Below are positions 28,444-37,947 of a stretch of DNA of 43,850 nucleotides, piece by piece. The notes under the pieces are model-generated. The model had not been told where the DNA came from. It was given only the letters and a program-made list of their open reading frames with translations, and searched no databases. A program made the translations under genes and the position numbers. Source of the stretch: Bacteroidales bacterium (GTDB taxonomy: Bacteria > Bacteroidota > Bacteroidia > Bacteroidales > P3); assembly GCA_016292015.1 (NCBI GenBank), contig JAEEZY010000034.1:1-43850 (forward strand), read 5' to 3'. Positions within the stretch are counted from its first letter, which is position 1. Each line of letters begins with the position of its first letter.

Positions 28444-29619
28444 TTATCTCAGTTTCAGTGTCACAATACTTACTATGGCAAGCAACACCGCTATGATTAT
28501 GAACCGCTGCACCACCTTCTCCTCAGCTTGTCCCGTCTTTTGAAAGTGATGGTGAAGGGGTGTCATCTTATATGGTCTCTTCTCAACCGGCACCACCTCG
28601 TTGGGTTTCAGGTGATGACGTTTGCGGTATATCTTGCAGAACGTGGTTTGATGTATAACCGAAAAGTCTTCCAGCAAATATATTCCGCACAACAGGGGCA
28701 GCAAAAGCTCCTTGTGGATAAGCAGCGCGAAGACCGCTATAATTCCTCCGATTGTCAGAGAACCCGTGTCTCCCATGAATATCTGGGCGGGATGGCTGTT
28801 GAACCACAGAAAACCTAGAAGGGCGCCAATAAATGACGAGATAAACATTGTCAGTTCTCCAATATTGGGCAGGTAGGCTATGTTTAAGTAGTTTGCCATA
28901 ACTATATTGCCCGAGAGCCACGCAAGGATGGCTAGCGCTCCACCGACTGTTGCTCCGACTCCGCTGGCCAGTCCGTCTATCCCATCTGTAAGATTCGCCG
29001 CGTTCGACACTGCTGTCACCACAAATATTGCAACTATCACATACACCAGCCATACCCAATTCTCAGCCCACGACCCCATCCAGCTGACTAACCAGACATA
29101 ATCGAACTCGTTGTTCTTTACAAACGGTATTGTGGTCTTGGTGGTCGAAATCTCGGGATGGAAAACAACCAAAAGCCCTACTGTCAATCCCAAAACAACC
29201 TGTCCAATAACCTTGTAACGCCCTGCAAGCCCTTTCTTGCTCACCTTTTTCTTTATATAGTCATCCATAAACCCTATCACCCCAAGCCACAACGTTGTGC
29301 CGAGCATGATAAGGATATATATATTGTCTAGCTTTGTAAACAACAGCGTCGGAACAACTATCGCCGCTATGATAAGCAGCCCTCCCATGGTCGGGGTTTT
29401 TGACTTCTGGTTGGCACCCTCAAGGCAAAGTTCGGTTCTCACAACATCGTTCATGTGTAGCCTGTTGCCAATCCAGCGAATGAACGGTTTTCCACACAGC
29501 AGCATAATGAGTAACGATGAAATAAAGCAGCACGCTGCACGGAACGATATGTATTGGAACACTCCCGCCCCTGGTACATTATATGCTCGGTCCAGCCAGT
29601 CAAATAGGTAGTATAACAT
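28444..29619 (-). CDS. mraY: Phospho-N-acetylmuramoyl-pentapeptide-transferase
   Basis: An integral membrane enzyme that transfers phospho-MurNAc-pentapeptide to undecaprenyl phosphate, forming lipid I; 391 residues with about ten transmembrane helices. Catalytic signatures are SKTPTMGGLLI, LGVIGFMDDYIK with the Asp pair, and NAANLTDGIDGLASG. The cytoplasmic His-rich loop KMTPLHHHF is present near the C-terminus. It follows murE after a 33-nt gap. The unusually short murD remnant follows 35 nt downstream. Confidence 0.97.
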   Translation of the reverse strand: MLYYLFDWLDRAYNVPGAGVFQYISFRAACCFISSLLIMLLCGKPFIRWIGNRLHMNDVVRTELCLEGANQKSKTPTMGGLLIIAAIVVPTLLFTKLDNIYILIMLGTTLWLGVIGFMDDYIKKKVSKKGLAGRYKVIGQVVLGLTVGLLVVFHPEISTTKTTIPFVKNNEFDYVWLVSWMGSWAENWVWLVYVIVAIFVVTAVSNAANLTDGIDGLASGVGATVGGALAILAWLSGNIVMANYLNIAYLPNIGELTMFISSFIGALLGFLWFNSHPAQIFMGDTGSLTIGGIIAVFALLIHKELLLPLLCGIYLLEDFSVIHQTTFCKIYRKRHHLKPNEVVPVEKRPYKMTPLHHHFQKTGQAEEKVVQRFIIIAVLLAIVSIVTLKLR

Positions 29620-29652
29620 TTTGTTTGTATTGTTGTTTCTGATTTACTTTTT

Positions 29653-31110
29653 TTACTTTCGGACTTCCAAACAGTTCCTGACTTCTTCCTTGTCGTCAAA
29701 ATGACTTCGTACTCCGTTTACCTCCTGATATTTCTCGTGCCCCTTTCCGGCCACAAGCACTATGTCGCCTTCTTGGGCCGTCATGCACGCTGTCTTTATT
29801 GCCTGTCGCCTGTCGCTGATTCGCAATGCCTGACGTTGCTCCTCCGTTGTGAGACCAGCAAACATATCGTCCAGAATAGCCTCAGGATTCTCTGTGCGCG
29901 GATTGTCCGATGTAAGAATCACAATATCGCTTTTACGTACCGCTATCTGAGCCATCTCCGGACGCTTGGTCTTGTCTCTGTCTCCACCGCAGCCCACCAC
30001 CGTGATAAGCCTCTGCTGGCGAGCCCTTATGGCATTGATGGTGTCTATAACATTTTCAAGCGCATCTGGAGTGTGCGCATAATCGACTATTGCCGTGACT
30101 CCTTTGCCGTTGATATACTCAAAACGCCCCTCTGCTGCCGAAAGCGTACTGAGCAATCGCAACACCTCCATCTTCTCCATTCCACAAAGAACCGCCACTC
30201 CATAAATCGCAGTCACATTATAGGCGTTGAACCGTCCAACCAGACGCACCCACACATCCTGTCTGTCAATTTCCAGATGCAGTCCTTGAAACGTGTTCTC
30301 AATAATCTTGCAACTGAAATCGGCATTCCCTCTTAGCGAATACGTCGAAACCGCTGCCTTGGTGTTTTGCACCATGACCATTCCGTTGCGGTCGTCTTTG
30401 TTCACAAGCGCAAACGCCCCTGACGTCAACATATCGAAAAAGCCCTTCTTGGCTTCTATATAGGCCTTCATGGTTTTGTGGAAATCCAGATGGTCGTGAG
30501 TTATATTGCTGAACACCCCGCCGTAAAAAACAAGCCCTGCTATTCTCTGCTGTACCACGGCATGCGAACTCACCTCCATAAAGCAGTAGTCACAACCTTG
30601 TTTGACCATCTCCGAAAGCAGTCGGTTCAACTCTAACGAATCCGGCGTTGTATGGGTCGTAGGTATCTCCTGCTCATCTATCTTGTTTACGATGGTCGAT
30701 ATCAATCCAACATGATAGCCTGCCATACGGAACATGCGGTGCAGAAGCGTGACGGTCGTCGTCTTTCCATTGGTGCCAGTCACTCCTACAAGTTTTATAT
30801 GTTCCGTTGGGTTACCATAATAATTCGCGGCCATCATTCCAAGTGCTGCGCTACTGTCCGTTACCACAATGTAGGCTATCTCTGGATTTACGTTGCACGG
30901 CATTTCTTCGCACACAACAGCCACAGCTCCTTGCCCCACAGCTTGCTCTATATACTTGTGTCCATCGACGTGTACCCCTCTTTGGGCCACAAAAAGTGCC
31001 CCTTCCACAACACTACGCGAGTCGAATGTGATATGCGTTATCTCTCGCTCCGAGAAATTTTGCTTCTCACATACTATTCCTTCTATTATTTTGGATAATT
31101 GCATATTCAT
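29653..31110 (-). CDS. murE: UDP-MurNAc-L-Ala-D-Glu--meso-diaminopimelate ligase
   Basis: A cytoplasmic Mur ligase of 485 residues. The P-loop is GVTGTNGKTTT (109-119). TTPDSLELNRLL and EVSSHAVVQQRI are UDP-substrate motifs. DNPR at 402-405 is the diaminopimelate-specificity motif (Lys-adding enzymes differ here). The stem peptide should therefore contain meso-DAP. Its start overlaps the stop region of the PBP gene by 4 nt, a typical coupled arrangement. Confidence 0.97.
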   Translation of the reverse strand: MNMQLSKIIEGIVCEKQNFSEREITHITFDSRSVVEGALFVAQRGVHVDGHKYIEQAVGQGAVAVVCEEMPCNVNPEIAYIVVTDSSAALGMMAANYYGNPTEHIKLVGVTGTNGKTTTVTLLHRMFRMAGYHVGLISTIVNKIDEQEIPTTHTTPDSLELNRLLSEMVKQGCDYCFMEVSSHAVVQQRIAGLVFYGGVFSNITHDHLDFHKTMKAYIEAKKGFFDMLTSGAFALVNKDDRNGMVMVQNTKAAVSTYSLRGNADFSCKIIENTFQGLHLEIDRQDVWVRLVGRFNAYNVTAIYGVAVLCGMEKMEVLRLLSTLSAAEGRFEYINGKGVTAIVDYAHTPDALENVIDTINAIRARQQRLITVVGCGGDRDKTKRPEMAQIAVRKSDIVILTSDNPRTENPEAILDDMFAGLTTEEQRQALRISDRRQAIKTACMTAQEGDIVLVAGKGHEKYQEVNGVRSHFDDKEEVRNCLEVRK

Positions 31111-33251
31111 AAATTGTTTCTAAGTGACAGTCGTACTGTGCTGCCTGTTTTGAGTTTCGTTCCTTTCGTATAGTTTTGACTTACCACTCGGCCTCGGCCT
31201 TCGAACTTCGCCCTGAGACCACAACTTTCCAGAGTGGCTATGGCTTCGCGCACCGTCATGTTACGGCACTCTGGCACCACTCCTTCTTCTCCTCTTGTCG
31301 CTGACTTTGCTGCTACTGTATGCAATTGTTTCCGCCCCGACCGACTCCCCACCTCTATCTTGCCATTCTCCAATCTGTTGTCAAGTGCCACCACACAGTC
31401 TGATATCTTCTTGAATACCGGAGCCGCTGCAGACCGTCCGTATGCTGGCACATTCTTGACCACAACCAAACAGGTGTAACGGGGGTTCTCCGCTGGGAAA
31501 TATCCGGCAAACGAAGCATTGAACACCCCAGGCGAATTGAGGTTTACCGATGTGCCGGTCTTACCAGCTATACCGTAGCTGTTGTCTTTTATGTTGTCGC
31601 CCGTCCCATGTTCCACCACATTCACCAGCAAGTCGTTTAGGGTTTTCAACGATTTTTTGTCGCATATCGATTCCCTCATCACTACGGGCTTTATCTCCTG
31701 CCTCTCACCATTCTTTATTATCGCCTTGCAAAACAGCGGTTTCATCATTTTCCCTCCGTTGGCAAGTGCGTTATAGAACGTTATAAGCTGCATGGCCGAT
31801 ATCGACTGTGCGTAACCGAAACACAAACCTAAGAAGTCGCGCTGCGACAAGGTTATGTCATTCACAATAGGTTTGTATTCTCCTGTTTTTAAATCCAAAT
31901 GCAAAATATCGTACGGAAACACTCTCTCCATAAGCCTCTTCAACTCGTTCCTTCTGTCATTGTAGTTCTGCCATCCAAGCTCGCACATCGCCACATTGCT
32001 CGAAATGGTGATGGCCTCTTTCAACGAGATGGTGTCCTTGCGTATCTTCCTCTCTTTGTCTTTGTACAGGAAATGGTCGTCTTTTATCTCGCCGTCTTGC
32101 CTCCCCGTGAAGTTCTTCACACATGCGCGTATTCTCATTGCTGTGTCTATCACTATCGATGAGTCATTCATCATAGCAGTCAGCAACACTGTTTTGATAG
32201 TCGATCCTGGGTTGTACAAATCCGAACATGCTATGTTTTTATCCGGCAACTCACGATATTCGCCATAAACGCTGTCCCATGCGAGGTTGCTGCAGGCTAG
32301 CACATATCCTGTCTGTGCCTCCATCAGTATTGCACAACCGCTGCTTCGCGAGGTGCCTCCACTCCTATGCAACGCCTGACGCAACGCAGTCTCTGCTATG
32401 TCTTGGTACCTTGTGTCTATCGTCGCAACAATGTCTGCCCCGTCTATACGTTCCCTTTTCTGCTTGTCGCGTGCCAGCGTATCCGATGCCGACTGTCCTT
32501 CGTCATCAACGGCTGTTACCGGTATCCACACTCCGCGTGTAAGCCTACGGCACTCATACAAACCGTCCTGACCAGCCAGCACACTGTTGTAATATCCCTC
32601 CAAGCCCGTCGAAAGGCGATGGTCATTATACCCGAATCCCATGCAGTTCTCGGCAAGATTTCCATATATATGCTCCCTGCTTTGCCGTATCACACTCGTC
32701 CCGTCGCCCATCAATTTCACGACATACCTTCCCCATCCGTTGAAATGCACTATTTTGTCCCATGTAGTATATGGTATATTACGTTCTACCAGGAAGCACC
32801 GCGACGGTTTTGCCTTTGCCCTCTCGTTTTCGAAGCGCTCTTTGTAGTACTGCGCGTCACGCCCCGGTCGCCCAAGCTCTCCCAACATAGCGCACACCGA
32901 GTCTATCACCGGCCAATACAACGAGTCCGGAAGTATCTTCTCCCTCGTCGAGTCTTTCGCTACATTCCCTTTCTTGTCATACACCAAGCGGCTGCCCATA
33001 TCCACATACAAGTTGCATATAGGTATCGTTGTTGCCATTATTTTGCCGTCCGACGAGTATATGTTGCCTCTGCGCGCCTCATCTTTTATCTCCTCCGCCT
33101 CATGCTTCTCCGCTATGTCCATCCACATCTTCCGTTCAACAAGCTGTATCTTTATGAATCCGCCCACGACAAAAAAGCCCGCCACCATGAGCAGTATATA
33201 TACCATGGTCATGCGTTGCAGCTGTTTCTTATCTCCGTCGGTGTGCGACAT
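31107..33251 (-). CDS. ftsI: Division-specific class B penicillin-binding protein (FtsI) with PASTA domain
   Basis: A transpeptidase cross-linking septal peptidoglycan; 714 residues. One N-terminal transmembrane helix at about 15-33 is followed by a pedestal domain with RRGNIYSSDG. The catalytic motifs are S350-T-I-K353, S417-S-N419 and K564-T-G566 (AGKTGTSVNL). The C-terminal ~55 residues (MTVREAIATLESCGLRAKFEG...) form one PASTA domain, which is usual for FtsI/SpoVD-type proteins of Bacteroidota. It lies 28 nt downstream of the FtsL-like gene and overlaps murE by 4 nt. Confidence 0.95.
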   Translation of the reverse strand: MSHTDGDKKQLQRMTMVYILLMVAGFFVVGGFIKIQLVERKMWMDIAEKHEAEEIKDEARRGNIYSSDGKIMATTIPICNLYVDMGSRLVYDKKGNVAKDSTREKILPDSLYWPVIDSVCAMLGELGRPGRDAQYYKERFENERAKAKPSRCFLVERNIPYTTWDKIVHFNGWGRYVVKLMGDGTSVIRQSREHIYGNLAENCMGFGYNDHRLSTGLEGYYNSVLAGQDGLYECRRLTRGVWIPVTAVDDEGQSASDTLARDKQKRERIDGADIVATIDTRYQDIAETALRQALHRSGGTSRSSGCAILMEAQTGYVLACSNLAWDSVYGEYRELPDKNIACSDLYNPGSTIKTVLLTAMMNDSSIVIDTAMRIRACVKNFTGRQDGEIKDDHFLYKDKERKIRKDTISLKEAITISSNVAMCELGWQNYNDRRNELKRLMERVFPYDILHLDLKTGEYKPIVNDITLSQRDFLGLCFGYAQSISAMQLITFYNALANGGKMMKPLFCKAIIKNGERQEIKPVVMRESICDKKSLKTLNDLLVNVVEHGTGDNIKDNSYGIAGKTGTSVNLNSPGVFNASFAGYFPAENPRYTCLVVVKNVPAYGRSAAAPVFKKISDCVVALDNRLENGKIEVGSRSGRKQLHTVAAKSATRGEEGVVPECRNMTVREAIATLESCGLRAKFEGRGRVVSQNYTKGTKLKTGSTVRLSLRNNL

Positions 33252-33279
33252 TTCTTGTTCTTGTTTTTACCGTATGCTT

Positions 33280-33780
33280 TTATTTCATTTCATAGGGCGG
33301 TCCTGAAAGCAGTCCTATCCCCAATGTGTCCAATTCCTCGGCTATCTTCGATATCTTGGTCGACTCCTGATATATCTTTTGCATCTGTATCCTGTGCTCT
33401 CTCAGATATTTTATGCGTTCCTCCGTGTCGTTTTTTTCCTTTACCAAATCCTCCAGGCGGTAGCGGTTGAATATCAACACCGCAAAACACATAACCACCA
33501 TGAATATCCACGGCACATAACGCCTCAGCCCTCTTCGTGTGATTTTGTTGTTCCTCAACAACTCCCTTATTGACCGCTTCTCGCCTTTCCGCGAAGCCTG
33601 CACCTCCTCTTTCTCTTCCACCGCCTCATCCTCCTTCTCGCATGCTTTCGGCTCCTCTTTTGCATCAGCCTCTCCTGTTTCCTCCGGCCTCTTCGGCACA
33701 TCCACACCCGACACGTCGAAATGCCAGCGCTTCTCTCCGCTGCCTTCCTGCTGGTTGTTTATGTTCAATGTGTCGTCCAT
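33280..33780 (-). CDS. FtsL-like divisome protein with long acidic N-terminus
   Basis: A 166-residue bitopic protein with one transmembrane helix at about 89-105 (VPWIFMVVMCFAVLIF). A periplasmic coiled coil follows (RLEDLVKEKNDTEERIKYLREHR). Position between rsmH and ftsI, size of the membrane-plus-coil part and topology all fit FtsL, which joins FtsQ and FtsB and helps activate FtsWI. The cytoplasmic N-terminal ~85 residues are unusual: residues 31-70 are almost entirely Glu, Lys, Ala and Pro, followed by a basic segment before the membrane. FtsL is too diverged for sequence alone to decide. Confidence 0.75.
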   Translation of the reverse strand: MDDTLNINNQQEGSGEKRWHFDVSGVDVPKRPEETGEADAKEEPKACEKEDEAVEEKEEVQASRKGEKRSIRELLRNNKITRRGLRRYVPWIFMVVMCFAVLIFNRYRLEDLVKEKNDTEERIKYLREHRIQMQKIYQESTKISKIAEELDTLGIGLLSGPPYEMK

Positions 33781-33812
33781 GTTTATGATTACTTTATATA
33801 TTAATCTGACCG

Positions 33813-34721
33813 CTAAACCCTCTCCCCCACTCTCAGTTTTGCACTCCTCGAGCGGCTGTTGTCTTGCAATTCAGCCTCTGTCGGTGTAATCACCTTTCGG
33901 TTCACCGCCCTGTACGGCGCTATCGGATTGCCGTAGAAATCCTTCTTCACCTCTCCCTTAAAATTTCCCGTCTTTATATAGTTCTTGACCAATCTGTCTT
34001 CGAGCGAATGATAGCTTATCACCGCCAGACGTCCTCCTTCCTTGAGCAACTCGGACGACTGCTCTAAAAGCGCCTTCAACGCCTCCTGCTCTCCATTCAC
34101 CTCTATACGTATCGCCTGAAACAGCATCGCCAGATATTTGTTTTCATACCCCCTTGGCAGATGACGGCGCACCGACTCACACAGCTCCCCCGTCGTTTTT
34201 ATCTCCCCTTCTTTGCGAGCCTCTACTATGCTGCGGGCCATCTGTCCCGCATTCGGCAACTCGCCATACAGCTTCAATATATTCCGCAAATCGTCCTCTT
34301 CATACGTATTCACTATATCCGCCGCCGTCGTTTCCTGTCTTACGTCCATTCTCATATCCAGCTGCCCCTCCAATCTTGTCGAAAAACCTCTCCACGGCGC
34401 ATCTATCTGATGACTCGATATTCCAAGGTCGGCCAATATGCCGTCCACCTTGCGTACACCCTCTAGACGTAGATATGCCTTCACATGACTGAAATTCCCA
34501 TGTATCACCTTCACCCTGGAGTCCGTTGGGGCGTTGGCCAGCGCATCGGCATCTTGGTCAAAAGCATAAAGCCTCCCATCCTCCCCCAGGAGCTGTGCTA
34601 TGGCATGCGAATGTCCGCCACCCCCGTATGTGGCATCCACATACACGCCGTCGGCCTTCACATCAAGGCCTTCCATACACTCCGCCAGAAGTACTGGTTT
34701 ATGATATATCTTTTCCGTCAT
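33813..34721 (-). CDS. rsmH: 16S rRNA (cytosine(1402)-N(4))-methyltransferase
   Basis: SAM-dependent methyltransferase (formerly MraW) of 302 residues, counted from the ATG at 34721. The SAM-binding sequence is VDATYGGGGHSHAI. ILADLGISSHQID is the second family motif. AVISYHSLEDRLVKNYIK and PTEAELQDNSRSRSAKLRVGER are the C-terminal signatures. The start MTEKIYHKPVLL is the family's normal beginning. An upstream in-frame ATG at 34757 would add 12 residues with no counterpart. With the chosen start it overlaps the mraZ stop by 23 nt, so the two are translationally linked. Confidence 0.96.
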   Translation of the reverse strand: MTEKIYHKPVLLAECMEGLDVKADGVYVDATYGGGGHSHAIAQLLGEDGRLYAFDQDADALANAPTDSRVKVIHGNFSHVKAYLRLEGVRKVDGILADLGISSHQIDAPWRGFSTRLEGQLDMRMDVRQETTAADIVNTYEEDDLRNILKLYGELPNAGQMARSIVEARKEGEIKTTGELCESVRRHLPRGYENKYLAMLFQAIRIEVNGEQEALKALLEQSSELLKEGGRLAVISYHSLEDRLVKNYIKTGNFKGEVKKDFYGNPIAPYRAVNRKVITPTEAELQDNSRSRSAKLRVGERV

Positions 34722-35178
34722 GTGCTTCAATCGTGGAACCATTGCCCAGACGCGCATCCACCCTCTCCGACATGTCCGCCGTCTGTGCGTTCATTTCTTG
34801 ATACTGGTCGTAATCCCAGATTTCAATGAACTTACCCGTCGATTGCAGCACTATCTCCTTGCTCTTCTGCAGCACCGACTTCTGCTCGGTTGGTATGAGC
34901 ATTCGGTCGTTTGAATCCAACTCCACAATGTTTCCCTCGGTCAGCTTTCTCAGCATCTCGCGGTCCTCCTTGTTGTAAGGATTCAACATCTTCTGCAGTC
35001 CTTCCACTTCAGCCCTGAAACTCTCGTAAGTCCACAATTCCAAACACTTGGCATAGAGACTCTGCCTTATCACGAATCGTCCGTCGTCCGTCTCCAGTTG
35101 CCTCTTCAGTGCAACCGGAAACTTGAATCGTCCGTTCGAATCAATCTTACAGTACTCTTTTCCAAGGATTAACAGCAT
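34699..35178 (-). CDS. mraZ: Transcriptional regulator MraZ
   Basis: A 159-residue AbrB-like protein that opens the dcw cluster and in other bacteria binds repeats in its own promoter. Two SpoVT/AbrB-type half-domains are marked by DxxxR motifs: DSNGR near residue 13 and DSNDR in the second half. The C-terminus (MNAQTADMSERVDARLG onward) extends past the core and overlaps the start of rsmH. I looked for the direct TGGGN repeats that MraZ recognises elsewhere and did not find a convincing set upstream. Confidence 0.94.
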   Translation of the reverse strand: MLLILGKEYCKIDSNGRFKFPVALKRQLETDDGRFVIRQSLYAKCLELWTYESFRAEVEGLQKMLNPYNKEDREMLRKLTEGNIVELDSNDRMLIPTEQKSVLQKSKEIVLQSTGKFIEIWDYDQYQEMNAQTADMSERVDARLGNGSTIEAHDGKDIS

Positions 35179-35201
35179 TACGACTCTATTTTTTCAGACT
35201 G

Positions 35202-35209
35202 CTAAAGTA
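35202..35209 (-). promoter_or_regulatory. Weak candidate mraZ promoter (-7 element)
   Basis: On the minus strand TACTTTAG, two dozen bases upstream of mraZ, is one base off TAnnTTTG. A -33 TTTG at correct spacing is lacking, so this is tentative. The surrounding sequence is very AT-rich. Confidence 0.35.
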
Positions 35210-35412
35210 AAAAGAATTTTCCAATAAATGTTTTAAAAAACCAAAAAAAGTTTTTTTATTGTTATTTCATTCCATTTATCAACATTTTACGTACCTCTCA
35301 AAAAAATGTTTCACTCTCGTCCTCTTTCTCCCAAACCCTCTGCCTGTTCATACTTTCAATGTCCACACCCTCGTCCTCCGTCCTTGTTTTTTCACTTACT
35401 GCGCAAAATGCC

Positions 35413-35440
35413 GATGTTGAAAACTTTTTTTTACAACATC
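35413..35440. other. Hairpin in the mraZ-thiL intergenic region
   Basis: The 402-nt gap 35179-35580 separates divergent mraZ and thiL. Apart from AT-rich promoter-like DNA on the mraZ side, the only structure I see is GATGTTG and CAACATC flanking a 14-nt T-rich loop. No ORF, TPP riboswitch or 11-bp array is recognisable here. Confidence 0.35.
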
Positions 35441-35580
35441 GAAACTCTTTTGCCAACTGTTCAGATTCGTTTGCCGAATTTCGCCACTGACACTTCCCCC
35501 ATCCGGCACCTCCTTCCTTTTACTTACAATAAATCGTGCTTTTCGTCGTTTCTATCTTGTTATAATGATAAAAACAACTG

Positions 35581-36645
35581 ATGGAACAACTGGAATATGC
35601 CAACGAGGGTCGCACCGAACTCTCGAGTCTTGGCAAATTTGCTCTCATCGAGCGCATACAGCAACACTTTGAACCCCAAAATAAAAGTACCGTCAAAGGC
35701 ATCGGCGACGACTGCGCCGTAATCGGCACCGGCCATCAAAAGGTCCTCATAAACACCGAAACCATGACCGAGGGGGTTCAGTTCGATATGATGTACACAC
35801 CCCTCAAGCACCTTGGCTACAAGGCCGTGGCGCGAAGCCTCAGCAACATTGCCGCCATGAACGGCGTCCCCTTGCAGATCCTTGTCAGCATCGCCGTCAG
35901 CAACCGCTATTCCGTCGAGGCTGTCGAGGAACTGTATGACGGCATCCGCCGTTGCTGCGAACGCTACGATGTCGATCTCGTCGGCGGCGACACCACATCC
36001 AGCCGCAGTGGCATGGTCATCACCGTAACTGCCATCGGTACTGCCGACGAAGACAAGGTTGTCTATCGCAGCGGTGCCAAGCGTTATGACCTCATCTGCT
36101 GCTCCGGAGACCTCGGTAGCGCCTACTCCGGCCTCCTGGTTCTTGAACGCGAAAAAGTCACCTACCAAGCCGACCCCTCATTCCAACCCGACCTCGACGG
36201 CTACGACTATGTACTCGAACGATACCTCAAACCGGAACCTCGTTTCGACATCATAGCCGAGCTCCGCAAACGGAATATCGTGCCCACCAGCATGATCGAC
36301 GTCAGCGACGGACTCGCAAGCGAGCTGCTCCACATCTGCAAAGACTCTTCCTGCGGATGCGAAATCTACGAAGACCACATCCCCATCGACTACCAGACCT
36401 CTCACGCCTGCGAGGAGATAAGCAAGAACCTGATTCCTCTCAGCAACGCGCTCAACGGCGGCGAGGACTACGAGCTCCTTTTCACCGTTTCCCAGAAAGA
36501 TTACGAGAAAGTCAAGGACATCGAAGGCATCTCCATCATCGGCCATATCACCGACGAAGCCTCCGGTTCCAAGCTGGTCACCCCGCAGAACATGACCATC
36601 GACCTCATCGCTCAAGGTTGGACAAGCCAGGATGACGACGATTAA
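35581..36645 (+). CDS. thiL: Thiamine-phosphate kinase
   Basis: ATP-dependent kinase making thiamine diphosphate from thiamine monophosphate; 354 residues of the PurM/ThiL fold. The metal-binding motif KGIGDDCAVIG lies near residues 39-49. GGDTTSS is the second conserved Asp motif. IDVSDGLASELLHI and GEDYELLFTV are the C-terminal ATP-lid motifs. It is first in a compact + strand set with the HAD gene (14-nt overlap), pcm and gldD, which do not share its pathway. No TPP riboswitch is recognisable in the upstream region. Confidence 0.94.
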   Translation: MEQLEYANEGRTELSSLGKFALIERIQQHFEPQNKSTVKGIGDDCAVIGTGHQKVLINTETMTEGVQFDMMYTPLKHLGYKAVARSLSNIAAMNGVPLQILVSIAVSNRYSVEAVEELYDGIRRCCERYDVDLVGGDTTSSRSGMVITVTAIGTADEDKVVYRSGAKRYDLICCSGDLGSAYSGLLVLEREKVTYQADPSFQPDLDGYDYVLERYLKPEPRFDIIAELRKRNIVPTSMIDVSDGLASELLHICKDSSCGCEIYEDHIPIDYQTSHACEEISKNLIPLSNALNGGEDYELLFTVSQKDYEKVKDIEGISIIGHITDEASGSKLVTPQNMTIDLIAQGWTSQDDDD

Positions 36646-37252
36646 GAACATCATATTCGACCTCTGCGGCCCCATCATCACGCTCGACATAGAGTTGATG
36701 AATCGGCGTTTCCACGACTTTGGAGTCACCGTCGAAAAGCCTTATCAGCTGCTCCGCGAGAACGGCCTCACCAAGAAATACGAGGCCGGACTCATCAGCA
36801 CGCAGCTCTTCACCGAAATGGTGCGCGTCATTCTCCAGCACCCGCTATACTACACCCAAATCATCGAAGCCTGGAACACCGTCATTGCCGACTTCCCCGA
36901 CAGTCATATCGCTCTTTTGCAACGCCTGAAGGGCAAATACAAGACCTTCCTCCTGAGCAACAGCGACGAGACCAACGCCGCATACTTCCGGGCTTATATG
37001 AAGCAACGCGCCGGCTTCGACATCCTGAACGACTGTTTCGACGATGTCTTCTTCAGCTGCGATCTCCACGACCGCAAGCCCAGCCCCGCCGTGTTCCAAC
37101 ACATCGTTGACAAACACCACCTCACACCCTCCGAAACGCTAGTGATAGACGACTGCAAGGCCCATTGTGAGGGTGCCGCCTCCATCGGGCTTCAAACCCA
37201 TTGGCTGCAAGCACATCAAGACATCTGCGACCTGACATACTGGTATTTCTAA
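36632..37252 (+). CDS. HAD-superfamily hydrolase
   Basis: A 206-residue HAD-like protein, probably a small-molecule phosphatase of the YihX/HAD-IA type. Motif I is IIFDLCGPII, with the nucleophile Asp but no second Asp two residues on, so the usual DxD acid/base pair is not clear. Motif II is FLLSNSDETN. Motif III Lys lies in RKPSPAVF. Motif IV is VIDDCKAHCEGA. A helical cap lies between motifs I and II. The start overlaps thiL by 14 nt, and the ATG follows naturally with MTTIKNIIFD. Substrate cannot be predicted. Confidence 0.85.
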   Translation: MTTIKNIIFDLCGPIITLDIELMNRRFHDFGVTVEKPYQLLRENGLTKKYEAGLISTQLFTEMVRVILQHPLYYTQIIEAWNTVIADFPDSHIALLQRLKGKYKTFLLSNSDETNAAYFRAYMKQRAGFDILNDCFDDVFFSCDLHDRKPSPAVFQHIVDKHHLTPSETLVIDDCKAHCEGAASIGLQTHWLQAHQDICDLTYWYF

Positions 37253-37268
37253 AACAATACACGACACT

Positions 37269-37925
37269 ATGCTAGACTCCTATAAACAACAAGGCCAACG
37301 TATTCAGATGTGCCGCGCCCTCCGCGCCAAAGGCATATCCGACGAAGCCGTCCTCGCCGCAATGGAGAAGGTGCCGCGCCACTGGTTTCTCGACCCGACT
37401 CTCGTCGAGATTGCCTACGACGACCAAGCCATCCCCATCCTCTGCGACCAGACAATCTCTCAACCCTCCACCGTCGCCTCTCAAAGCCAGCTTCTCAACG
37501 TCCTCCCAGGCATGAAAGTCCTCGAAATCGGCACCGGAAGCGGCTACCAGACCGCCATCCTATGCGAACTGGGCGCCAAGGTATTCTCCATCGAACGACA
37601 AAAAGGCCTCTTCGACAAAACCAAGCAACTGCTGCGCGAACTCCACTATACCGCCAAGTGTTTCCTCGGCGATGGCTACAAAGGACTTACCGAAATCGAA
37701 CATGAACCGTTCGACCGCATCATCATCACCTGCGGCGCACCTTACATCCCTCAACCCCTGATGGACCAACTCAAACCCGACGGCATCATGGTCATCCCCG
37801 TCGGCGACGAGCAGCAAGAGATGCTACGCATCACCAAACGCCCTGACGACGAACCTCTCATCGAGCATTTCGGCAACTGCCGCTTCGTCCCAATGCTCGG
37901 CAACGTTCAATTCAAATACCAATAA
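37269..37925 (+). CDS. pcm: Protein-L-isoaspartate O-methyltransferase
   Basis: SAM-dependent repair enzyme acting on isoaspartyl residues of damaged proteins; 218 residues, the normal length. It has the family N-terminus (RIQMCRALRAKGISDEAVLAAMEKVPRHWF) and the substrate loop DQTISQPSTVASQ. SAM motif I is VLEIGTGSGYQTAIL, and FDRIIITCGAP follows. It lies 16 nt after the HAD gene and 22 nt before gldD. Third codon positions are strongly C-biased. Confidence 0.95.
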   Translation: MLDSYKQQGQRIQMCRALRAKGISDEAVLAAMEKVPRHWFLDPTLVEIAYDDQAIPILCDQTISQPSTVASQSQLLNVLPGMKVLEIGTGSGYQTAILCELGAKVFSIERQKGLFDKTKQLLRELHYTAKCFLGDGYKGLTEIEHEPFDRIIITCGAPYIPQPLMDQLKPDGIMVIPVGDEQQEMLRITKRPDDEPLIEHFGNCRFVPMLGNVQFKYQ

Positions 37926-37947
37926 CCACCAACACCCCCCTCCCGCA

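Noticed and set aside
35179..35580. MraZ operator repeats or a TPP riboswitch between mraZ and thiL
   Set aside because: No convincing set of TGGGN direct repeats and no thi-box sequence could be found; only AT-rich DNA and one weak hairpin are visible.
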